Source: Promerops cafer (Eukaryota; Chordata; Aves; Passeriformes; Nectariniidae). Taken from it: a stretch of DNA of 64,000 nucleotides. Location: NCBI GenBank assembly GCA_013398275.1, contig VZSE01015569.1, positions 310,001 to 374,000 of the forward strand, given 5' to 3'. The first letter of the stretch is position 1. Each line of letters begins with the position of its first letter. A program made the translations under genes and the position numbers. Positions 49,060-58,404 of this stretch are shown here, piece by piece. Under the pieces are notes generated by a model that saw only the letters and a program-made list of their open reading frames with translations, ran no database searches and was not told the origin of the DNA.

Positions 49060-49420
49060 TCGTGCTGGCACAGCATTCATTGGAGTGAATTATCCTGGTT
49101 CTGGTTCAGAGCTAAAGCAATGACGCTAATGGGGAAAAGCCAACCTTGTGCAGACAAGATGAAGCCCATGTCTTTCAACTCTTGCTAAGTGAGAATTATG
49201 GAGTCCTGGGTGGAAGAAGATTTTGCAGATTTTCCTATAAACAATAAATAAACAGTTTCAATATCATGTTCTGTTTGACAAGGTAGGCACCATCTCAGAG
49301 AAATCAAATAATGATTTGGAAATTAAAAACAGATCACGGGTCAGTTACAGGGTCTCATCTCAATTATATTAAAGTTTTAAAATGTTCCTCAGAATGAATG
49401 CCAAAGCAAAGTTTGAGTTT
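49060..49420. promoter_or_regulatory. Candidate conserved noncoding element
   Basis: AT-rich, complex, repeat-free DNA with words such as 'gcaatgacgctaatgggg', 'aaacaataaataaacag' (forkhead-like TAAACA) and 'caaataatgatttgg'. The style fits a developmental enhancer, but only comparison with other genomes could show it. Confidence 0.2.
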
Positions 49421-49984
49421 TTACTGTGATTTCTGAATACAGACTGATGCAACTCCCGCTGAGGGCCTTGGTAATATCTTGAGATTGTACTCAAAGGTAA
49501 TTAAAAATTAAACTGAGCAGTGGTTGCCAAGAGGTGGTAAATGCCCTTGCCAAGTCCCTGGTCCTTTGTCCTGGCATGTTGGTAGCAGAGGAGCACAGCC
49601 CTGGCCATGACACTGCAGAGGTCATTGTGCCCCAACTCCTGTGGCTCTGCACCATCACACAAGTGCCAATTCTTTCTGTGCCCATCAGCTATAAAAAAAA
49701 AAAAAGCAAAAATATATTTGAAATACATGTGAGCTAGAAATTATTCTGGACTTCACCAAGCCTGACCTCAGGTGACCATGAATAACCATGACCATGAATA
49801 ATGGGGTATCCCAGCATCTTCTTACATTCAGCCTAATGGCCCCTTCTCTTGTGGGCTGAGAGCCAGGCAGAGCAGTGGGATTTTCAGGATGGGCTAAGCC
49901 ACACGTTGAACTTGGACCCCTTCTCTGTACCACTGCCTCTAAATGTTGCAAATAAGGGAAGACAGATTGGGAGGAAGAGAGGAT

Positions 49985-50010
49985 GAGAGAGAGAGAGAGA
50001 GAGAGAGAGA
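49985..50010. repeat. (GA)13 microsatellite
   Basis: Thirteen uninterrupted GA units. Read on the minus strand it encodes alternating Ser-Leu, which explains a spurious long frame. Confidence 0.95.
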
Positions 50011-50411
50011 ACAAGCACTCATATCTAATACAGACACAACAAATTTGAAGCCTGCACAGTTGTCTAATATTGCCCACACCAGGAGCTGGAGCCCACGCAC
50101 TGGAGCTGGGCACAGCAGTAGCTGCACCTCCCTGCAGCACAGGCCCAGTGCCACAGCCACAGCACTTCAGTGCCAGGCAGGAGAGCAGCACACATGGCAC
50201 CCACGGGGGAACCCACTCATCCCCAGGCCACCACGGGGATCAGGCTGATCCCAGGTTCTTGGAGGCATTGAGCCCACAGTGGACAGTGTCATTAGGACTT
50301 GTGTTTGCTCCATGATGAGGTGGAGGCCAGCTGGGGAGCAAGTGCCAGGGCACCTGAGCCAGCTGCCACAGGGCACCTGGGCTCTTGCTCACATTCAGTG
50401 CCTGTGCTATA

Positions 50412-50508
50412 TTATCCTGAGCAGGTATTCCATGCCTCCTCTCCCTGGATATGGTGCTATGTTCTTATCCTGAGCAGGTATTCCATGCCTCCTCTCCCTG
50501 GACCTGGT
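50412..50508. repeat. 53-bp tandem duplication
   Basis: The word 'ttatcctgagcaggtattcc' starts at 50412 and again at 50465. Identity continues through 'atgcctcctctccctgga' in both copies, then fades. Two near-identical head-to-tail copies imply a recent duplication. Confidence 0.9.
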
Positions 50509-51019
50509 GCAGCAGTGGCTGAGCTTGCTGGGCTGCCGTGGAGCCGGGAGCAGGGCGGGAGGAGGGAGGGATGGCCGACACTTCATTCAGTGATTGCAGC
50601 CCTCCTCCAAGGCTCAGACTTTGAAACAAGACATTGGCAGGACTGCTTAGAGAAATGATTTCATCCATGCATGAATTAAGCCAAAGAACACAGTACTTGT
50701 CCCCTTGGTGTTTATTTTAAAATAATTATTACATGTTCCCTTTTCTTTCAGGAACATTAAACACAATGCTGCACATGATTTTGTTCAGGAGGGCTGCAGA
50801 TGGCTGCGATGGGGAAAAGTCAGTGGCAAGTACTGACATATGCACTATGGCAAGTACTCAAAAATGAACTCCTCATTCCCTTCAGCCTGAGGAATGCTGA
50901 ATTCTGATACCATTTGGGGGGAAATGAAGATCAATAATAGCTAGCAGATTTATTTGGTTGTTGATTTTTCAAGTGCTGGGCCACCAGTCCTGTTGTATTT
51001 GTACTCTTTAAATCGAGAG

Positions 51020-51310
51020 CAGACCTTTGCAACCAAATGCCAGCATTTGGTAGCAAGAAAGGTTTTCCTCAAGCAGCTGTCCTCTGAAAAACATGCTGTG
51101 GTTTGAAAATGTGGTTGCAAAATGTGGACAATGTGCACAGGAGTTACTAATGTTCGCAAGAAAATGTGCTGCTTCATCTCCATTATGGTCATTAACCACA
51201 GCTGTGGTTTTGCAAGCAAAGAATCCTGCACTCTTTCTCAGAGCTGAGATTTCGATTTCAGAAGCAGAGACACAGGTAGTTCCTATAATTCCTCTCCCAG
51301 CTATAACATA
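51020..51310. promoter_or_regulatory. Candidate regulatory element with RUNX-type site cluster
   Basis: Within about 110 bp there are RUNX-type words TGTGGTTT (51097-51104), TGTGGTTG (51110-51117) and TGTGGA (51123-51128). A perfect 16-bp palindrome AACCACAGCTGTGGTT (51194-51209) presents two more RUNX half-sites in opposite orientation around an E-box CAGCTG. A second inverted repeat, CCAAATGC-CA-GCATTTGG, lies at 51033-51050. The block is complex, repeat-free and open in several frames on both strands without a recognisable protein. RUNX factors bind TGTGGT; whether these sites are used is unknown. Confidence 0.35.
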
Positions 51311-51449
51311 AACATAAATGGACACTGGAAAAAGACTTCCCTTTATCCTAATGGACCTAGCACACAGATTGCAGAAGGAATTTGAAACAGGGGTTTAATG
51401 TCAGATGTTTCATATGAACCATATTTCTCACAGTGAAAAGGGAATATAT

Positions 51450-51451
<2 letters not shown>
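51311..51451. other. Unique DNA before the poly(T) run
   Basis: Nothing recognisable. Confidence 0.5.

Positions 51452-51492
<41 letters not shown>
51452..51492. repeat. T41 homopolymer
   Basis: Forty-one uninterrupted T residues, by far the longest homopolymer here. If it were the tail of a minus-strand retrocopy, a TTTATT word should follow within about 30 bp and the left flank should recur to the right; I see neither. The run creates spurious poly-Phe and poly-Lys frames. Confidence 0.95.
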
Positions 51493-51495
51493 CAG

Positions 51496-51775
51496 AGGGA
51501 GACAATATGCTGTCCAGGAAAACAAAGCAAGCCAGCCAGCTCTATGACCATTTGACTGGGAGACAGCTCCAGAGTCATTCCAGTACTGGCAGTACAGCTA
51601 AGCCAGAGCTCTCCTATAAGCCAGATGACACACTTGGAAAAACATATTCCAGAGCTTGTTATCCCTCCCCTGCACCTGCCAAATTTGCCCATATGGGACC
51701 ACAGGTGTTGGCTCAACCCAAGGAGGAAATGGATGGGAAAAGGCAGCAAGATGAAGAGTATCAATATCTCAAGCA
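51496..51775 (+). other. Exon-like segment after the T41 tract, product unknown
   Basis: The T41 tract followed by cag (ending 51495) would be an extreme 3' splice site, and GTGAGT at 51776-51781 is a consensus 5' splice site. One frame is open across all 280 bp, giving about 93 residues rich in Ser, Gln, Lys and Pro. The minus strand is also open over most of it, which weakens the coding argument, and I recognise no homologue. It might be a lineage-specific exon of a noncoding transcript, or chance. Confidence 0.2.
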
Positions 51776-54179
51776 GTGAGTATCATCAAGCCAGTGCTGA
51801 AGTTGCTACAAGCCAATTTCTGATGAAAGGATTGTGATCTTTAGAAAGTTCAGTCCAATGGAGAGGGTGTTTTTAGATACATGCATGGGCAGATATTTAA
51901 AAGCCCAACATATAAAACATAAATCCAGCTTGGGATGCTCCATTTCCACACAAGTATGAACACAATAGCTGTCAAACGCTTGTGGGCACATGTGCTGGAA
52001 AGCACAGCTTTGGTGGCACAGGGCCTCTTTTGGCAATTGACCATTAAGAAGTGATTCCCCAAGTACTGTTAACATAACTCTCCTTAGTGAACAGGCCAAT
52101 GCATTTACCCCAAATTCCAAGCTGCTCCTGTCTGGGAGTTGTATCTCTGTGCTAGTGTAACAGGGTGCCCAAATGAGCTTCCACACTGGAAAGCAGAGAG
52201 CACTGCAATATTAGCATGGCTGTGTGGCTTCTGGAGCCAAGACCAAAGGGGCTGAGGGCTCCCAGAACCATGGAGTAGTAACCAGGGAGGAATTTGTTTA
52301 GCACCTGCACAGGTCTGATCTTTCTTCCAGGAGAGTGAACTAAAGCAGAGTTGTCCTTGACTAAGTGCAACATACCTGAGTTTCAGTTCCAAATGGCCCC
52401 AGGCTGCTGGCTGCAGATGAGTCAAATCCTGAGCAGCACACAGATCAGCAATGTATTTGTCATTGGGAAAAAGCATGGGAATTCTAGCATCAAAAGTACA
52501 AAAGCCCAGCACTTGAACAGGAACAGCATCTCTTACATTGCCAGCTCGAGCCATCCAAAAGTTGCAGACAGGTTCCCATACTCGTGAACTTGTCTTTAGC
52601 TAAAAAATCACACCACAAGATATGATTTTAATAACACATTAGAGGTTGATTGCATTTGCTGCCTAGGGGTTTTTTTAACCACTGGGGTCTACTTCCAAAC
52701 ACTTCCACAACAGGAAGGCTCAGAATATGTTATTTTATGCTATTTTTCAAATGAAAGCTGAGGTTCTTATGTAGTCATCTTAACTCCAGGAGCTGTGTTT
52801 TTTAAGGCACACACCAAATGTCAAGGGACTCACAATAAAATCTCAAGAATTGGCAAGATTGCCTTTGCTGGCTTTGGGGAATGAGCAGGTTGTTGTTGGA
52901 GCCACACATTAGAGGGAGACACACTCACATGTTCTTAACCAGTGAACTGTGCACCGAGGTATAATGGCAATTCGCCCAGCACTGACATACAGCAACAAGA
53001 ACAGGATGCACAAAATTCCCAGGCCTCTTAAACTAATGGAGAAGCTTTGTTAGTTTCACTAACAAGGGAACCAATGACATAACCTGTCATAAACATGTTG
53101 GGACCATTATATACACAGACATGAGATATATTTAAACTATAAAAACCCATTTAATAACCAAAAAGACAGCTGCGTAATCTGCACATTACACTCACAAAAA
53201 GGAAATAAAAGTAAAATGAACTAGAACATGTGTGTCTGGAGAGAAAAGGGGTGAGAGAGGCCTGAAGACCACTCAGAGAAATCTAGGACCTGCTTTAGCA
53301 GGAAAGCCCTGCTATCCTCCGTTCTCTCTTGCTCTGTACAAACCCTATTTTTACAGGGGTTTTTGACTGTTTTTTTTTTTTTATCTGATTGCACAAACAC
53401 TAACAATGGGACAATTTTCACATACAGGGAGTAAGCTGGGAGCAGAACTTTGTCTCTTCTCCATTGACAGAGGAAAAAAAATGTGTACTCATCTCAGTGT
53501 CCAAATGATCTGGGTACCAGCACTTGGGATCAAGACAAAGTCGAAGGAATACAGTGAACTAGTCCTTAATTTTCTTACATTGAAGTGCAAACACTGAGGC
53601 ACGATATGGCAGAAAAAAAGGACCTGCTCCTTCATCTATCTCTGCCTTTTGTCTAAAAGGTGTTGTAGATTTACGTGCAACAGGAAAACTGACTCAAACG
53701 TATTTAACTAGGACTATGCTCACAATTTATTTGGGGTACGAAGGTTTTTATAAATCATATTACTTATGTTTTGCCATCTCTGTGAAGGACAGGTTTAGCT
53801 CTATAATAACTCACTGAGGTTTTGTCAGGATCAATTTACATTTGTCAGATGCTCTGCAGTCTTCAAACAAAAGCCATAAAAAACAGCAGTGCACCACTGC
53901 TTCATCTTTTTAAAGGTTATGATTTATAGCCCATGGAATGGGAAGAAGAGGCAGTGGAGGGGTGTATTTTTCTCCCAGCTGCAAACACCGATCTTCTCCA
54001 GAGAGGAACCAATGTACGAAACTCAGCAACATGAATCCTAATACCAAAATAGAGATGGAAAAAACCCTCCCAGGTGCCTAAATGTCTGTATCTAATTTAT
54101 GGGTAATTTACAATGGAAATAGATGATTTAAAAATGTATACAAATTGTATCCTTGCACATCAGGGCAGATAGATAGTTT
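51776..54179. other. Unique DNA, no recognised genes
   Basis: A 126-codon and a 149-codon minus frame (52186-51806 and 52554-52105) overlap each other and have no known domains. A T12 run lies at about 53371-53382. No transposon is recognised. Confidence 0.5.
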
Positions 54180-54560
54180 AACTACAAAATAATGAACATG
54201 AAGTGTCTCTTGTGAGCTGCCAGGTAGACATTTTGATTGCCGAGATTTCATTAAACTCAAACCAGAGAGAGCTTGAAGTCTTCCAAACATTCTTTAACTC
54301 TATCAAGTGTGTCGGTGCTCTACAGCCGATGACAACATATTTCACCAGAGTTGCCAAAAAATTGTTTAATTTTAAGCGATGCCTGTATTGCATTACTTTT
54401 ACAAGTTAAGCCAGTGTGTAGGGCACGATCAGCTCGAGAGAAGAATAAAGTCATTGCCAATGTTTTCTTTGCATCCACAAAACCAATTTCACACAGGCAT
54501 TCCTTAACCAAGGAGAAAGACAACAAAAACAACAATAGAACCCCTGTCATGTCCTTGTCT
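54180..54560. promoter_or_regulatory. Candidate conserved noncoding element
   Basis: Complex, repeat-free DNA with CpGs kept inside an AT-rich setting (for example 'gattgccgagatttc' and 'cacgatcagctcgagag'), which is unusual because CpG decays quickly in neutral methylated DNA. TAAT/ATTA cores and an octamer-like 'tctttgcat' (about 54465-54473) add to the enhancer-like look. No conservation data are available here. Confidence 0.3.
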
Positions 54561-55039
54561 CCTCTAGCCTTCCAGTCAGCATTGCTTTTCCCAACTTTGC
54601 CAATCAGACTCAAGCAAGTGAAGAGTTACAGAGAATGTCTGTGCTGCCAAGAGCTATTTCCAGTGGACTTTGATCAAATGATGCTGTAATCCCTAATGGG
54701 AAGCATACTTCATTTATAAGGTATTCTTTGGTGTCATTCCCAAGGAGCAGGCACACGAGATTTTGAGCAGCAAAGCTCTTTCCCTACAGAAAGTCTGCAA
54801 GGGCAGCACTGCCATGTCCAGTGCAGGTGTCCAGGCCTGCCCAGGCCAGTGGGATTTTGTTAGCCATTGGTACAGTCTGAAAAGGCCAAGGGGGTCAGAA
54901 GCAAGACTTAGTTCTGGAATTGTCTCAGCCACAGACCTTTACCCAGCAGCGACTACGAACACACAGCAGTGCGCTCCGATTTTATCTTTTCCAGCGAGGA
55001 ACACGACGGCAGGCTGTTCTGACATTTGCACTTTCATGC
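54561..55039. other. Unique DNA with a small CpG cluster
   Basis: Seven CpGs fall in about 60 bp at 54950-55008. A pyrimidine-rich 'tttatcttttccag' precedes the last three, giving an acceptor-like look, but no exon is recognised downstream. Confidence 0.4.
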
Positions 55040-55460
55040 AGCTTTGTTGAACTTAAGAGACTGGGGTTGTTCAGTACAGTATTTTATTTTCCCTGAAGGT
55101 TTATTCAGAGACCAAGGACAATTAGCTCACATTTTAACAAGGAAGCAATTAAAGTGCATGACGTTCATAAAAATGATTTATCATGCTATTAAATTAGGAT
55201 GAAAATCATCAAAGTTCATAATAGCCAAAGAAAAACAAATATAAATTATCTTCATACTCAGTTCATACCCCGATGCTTATCAGCCTGAAACGCTTGTATT
55301 TATTCTCCAGTGCTGCTGTGCAATTTTGTAATTGTATCTCACCGTTTGGAAAACGTACCATTTTCATTCTGTGCTGTATTGCAGCCCTTTAAGTAGAAAA
55401 GGCTTAACCAGCCCTTATCTACTTAAAATTTCCTCAAAAATAGATTAGGCTTACAGAGTT
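55040..55460. promoter_or_regulatory. Candidate conserved noncoding element
   Basis: A 420-bp AT-rich, complex block dense in homeodomain and CRE-like words: 'gcatgacgttcataaaaatg', 'atgctattaaattagg' and 'ggacaattagctcac'. There is no repeat match and no open frame of note. Its texture is that of deeply conserved vertebrate enhancers. This is inference only. Confidence 0.3.
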
Positions 55461-56559
55461 AATGACATTTTGGGAACCCCAGGCAAACCTGCTGGAGTCA
55501 CGTGTATCTCTGGACACAAGGAGAGCTCCTTGCCACCCAAAATCCACTGTTTCTTCCATCTATCCATTTGTTCATGCATTTACAAAAACGTCTGCTCTCA
55601 TAACCAATAAAAAATAAATTATTTTTTATGTGCCTTCACTTTTTTGTTAGGTTTTTTTCACTGGTTTTACATTCAAAGCAAAAAAATTAGAATCTTTTTT
55701 CTGAAATGGCAGTTTCAAACCGATACATTTTGCTCCCATTTTCTTCCCTAGCATATTTGGATATTGCATAGATATCTCTTTATTATAAATATGTTAATAA
55801 CTCCTCAAGAAAAGAAGAAGCAATGAGAATATGTCCCAGTGGTAGCAATAGAACCAGAGAGGAGTCTTTCTACTACTGGCTGCCTCTGCGATACTAAGAA
55901 GAAAAGTTGTCTGTGCCTTTGTTTTGTCAGCGAAATTACAACATATTAACTCCTTCATAGAAGTTTCATTTGAAAAAACATTCGGGCACTTCTATAAAGA
56001 AGCATTATGTTCTTTTAGGCAGGGTTTCCCAAACAATCAGGGTTTCACTTCCATACCAATATATATTGGTAGAAGCCCCTTGTAGCAGCTTTCTGCTCTT
56101 CATAAGCATCTTTCATAAGAACCATTCCTGCACCTCACTGCCAGCCCCTCAGATTCTGACCAGAGAGCAGCTTCAAAATCTGGCAAATCTGCACCCCTGC
56201 AAAGGTTCTTTTGCACAAAGCTGAGGGATCGTGCTGTGCTATCAGAGGCTGTGAGCCTGCTGGCCCTTCCTGAGGTTACAAAGTGGTGAGAAGATACACC
56301 TAAGAATTGCAAATAAGGCCTCCTGAGCAGTAAAATTATCAGGAAAAATCTATCCCTCAATAGGTAAGAGCCAGCTCAGATAACCTGCCTTCCGATCCTA
56401 AATTTGAAGCAGGTGGGAAATTGAGCGACTTACTCATTAATTGCTGGAAAGATTCCTGGTTTAGATGTCTGAACTTCATGTCAACAACAGAGTTCCTTAT
56501 AGATTTAATTTAAGGGAATTGTTCATCTACTAGCTACGTGTTAAATTGATTTGCTGAAT
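55461..56559. other. AT-rich unique DNA with one palindrome
   Basis: A perfect 16-bp palindrome ACCAATATATATTGGT at 56055-56070 contains two inverted CCAAT words. Otherwise no gene or repeat is recognised. Confidence 0.5.
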
Positions 56560-57010
56560 AGGGACTGGTGTTTTAAAGCTGTAATAAATTTCTGTTACTG
56601 TGGACACTGTTTCTCGTACTATAACTTGATAAACATTTATTTATTAAAACATGGATTATACAATTTGCAAGTAATTTTTATAGGTTAAGGCTCCTTCATG
56701 ACTTGGAAAGCATCATGCATTATCAGATCAATGCAAAGAGAACTAATAAGAGCTTAAGTACATCTGTTTTCTAGAAAGTAAAATTCTTTTTAAAAGTGTT
56801 TCAATTCCCCATTTCCTTAGCAAATCGTCCTTATTTTTTTGAAAAAGGGAAGCATTAAATGCTCTGTCTCCATGATGAGTTCTAAATAGATATTTTCAAT
56901 GAATTATCCTGATTGAGCTGCCTGTCAAGATAATGGTATAAATTGCTCCTTCAATCTACATTTACAAACTGATTTGAACAGCCTCAGTAAAGACTCCAAC
57001 AAAAGCTAAA
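56560..57010. promoter_or_regulatory. Candidate conserved noncoding element
   Basis: AT-rich, complex DNA with words such as 'gattatacaatttgcaag', 'catcatgcattatcagatc' and 'caatgaattatcctgattg' (several homeodomain cores). No repeat match and no frames above 60 codons. Function is not demonstrable. Confidence 0.22.
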
Positions 57011-58263
57011 GGAATCTGATGTAAATCAACAATGAGATTAGTGTTCAGATCTCCCCTCACAGACAGGCTGTGCTGCAGCTGAACAGACTCAAGTTACAGT
57101 TTCTTTTCTGTTTTGCTTTAGTTTCCTTATTTCAGCTCTGTTTAAATTTTAAAAGTATGAGTGGCAGGCTAGAAAGAGTATTCTGAGATAGATAATGAAA
57201 TATTTCCAGAACTTCAGGTACTGCATCTTAAAAACTTTCATTCACCATGAAGGACTGAATTTTACATGTAGGAGATACATTCAAATGTTGAAAGACACAC
57301 ACACACAAAAAGGATTTTAAAAACTAGAAATGTCAAAGTACTTTACATGTTATAAGGCTTAAAAGGAAAAAGTATTGCAGTTCTTATTAATGAACCTCAA
57401 TCTCATATAGAAAATGTTATTATTAGCTTTTCACTTCCCTGCTATTAAAAAAATACCATTTTACTGTGTTTAGTTTAATTTAAATAACTTGATCATTAGA
57501 GTGATCCCCACTCTATTTTATTTTATTTGTAGTTCAGAGGATTTAGGTGTTCTAGTAACTTTTAGCAGCATGTTCCAATACCGTTTTACCTTCTCAATTA
57601 CCTTACATACATTTATAGAAGGGAAAGGAGTAATGATAATTGGATATAACTTTTCAGTATTCATGTTCTGAAAAATGATTAGAAGCCTTGAAAAATGTTG
57701 ACATACCTCACTGTTCTGTTTTGCTCTGGTTTAAATATCAGTGTATTTATTAAAGCTGGTTGGAAAATTTAATTACATATAATATTTTCTTTTTCATCAG
57801 ATGTGAATTCTTTCCAGGTTTTTCAAGACTCTCATTTTTCTACACATCTCAGAAAATCTGTATTAAATGAGGTAGGATTTATTCCAAGTTTTCCAGTGCA
57901 TATCTTCAAAGAAGCATGTTATGCATATATCTTTTAAAATAACTTATTATGTAAATAGTCATTAATACAGAATAGCTGGGGAAAGATTACTTCAAAAAAT
58001 GTTGGTCTTTTAAAATGCTGTGTGAGAGAGATTTAACGAACATAGCAAATATCCTGAGTTATAGTTCTATAGTTATAGTTTGTGCTGTATTTTATATTCA
58101 TCAGATTTAACTCTTGAGGTTATTTTCTACTTTTTTTTTTTTTTTTTGGTCATGGATCTATGTTATCTGTTGTTTTCCTTAGCCAGAAACTAACTCCTGA
58201 AGGGCAAGATGTTTGTCCTTTTGAACTTGCTGCATGACACATGATTCTCCACTGCAAGTAACT
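57011..58263. other. AT-rich unique DNA
   Basis: A short CACACA run lies at 57295-57306 and a T17 run at 58131-58147. No gene is recognised. Confidence 0.5.
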
Positions 58264-58404
58264 CGCCCGTGTAGTGAAGAACGCTCCGCGTGGGGATGCT
58301 CAGACTCCGATCTCACAGCTCTGGGCGCAGAGGACAGACGGCTGCAGCCACCCGCGGCTCCGTCACCCTCAACGGCCGCTCAGGGTCGGGGAGTTTTGGG
58401 TACG
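58264..58404. promoter_or_regulatory. Orphan CpG-dense patch, possible promoter
   Basis: Fifteen CpG dinucleotides lie in about 140 bp (58264-58404), with locally high G+C, between flanks that are AT-rich on the left and CpG-poor on both sides. Vertebrate genomes lose CpG where it is methylated, so an unmethylated element such as a small promoter or enhancer is one explanation. A recent insertion not yet decayed is another. No TATA box, long frame or recognised exon follows. It is shorter than the usual 200-bp threshold for a CpG island. Confidence 0.35.

Larger units (their letters stand above)
49421..51019. other. GC-richer DNA with microsatellite and tandem duplication
   Basis: An A13 run lies at 49693-49705, a pure GA tract at 49985-50010 and a 53-bp tandem duplication at 50412-50508. 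Many overlapping frames exist at 49690-50660 on both strands. The 171-codon minus frame here contains a Ser-Leu repeat produced by the GA tract and is not credible as a gene. Confidence 0.5.

Noticed and set aside
49685..50200. 171-codon minus-strand frame with a Ser-Leu repeat
   Set aside because: The repeat is the reverse translation of the GA microsatellite at 49985-50010, and the frame's C-terminal phenylalanines come from the A13 run. It is a simple-repeat artefact.
51452..51492. T41 run as the poly(A) tail of a minus-strand retrocopy
   Set aside because: No TTTATT signal follows within 30 bp, and the left flank word is not repeated to the right within the next 2 kb that I could read.
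52105..52554. 149-codon minus-strand frame
   Set aside because: It overlaps other frames, shows no domains, and no convincing splice sites bound it.
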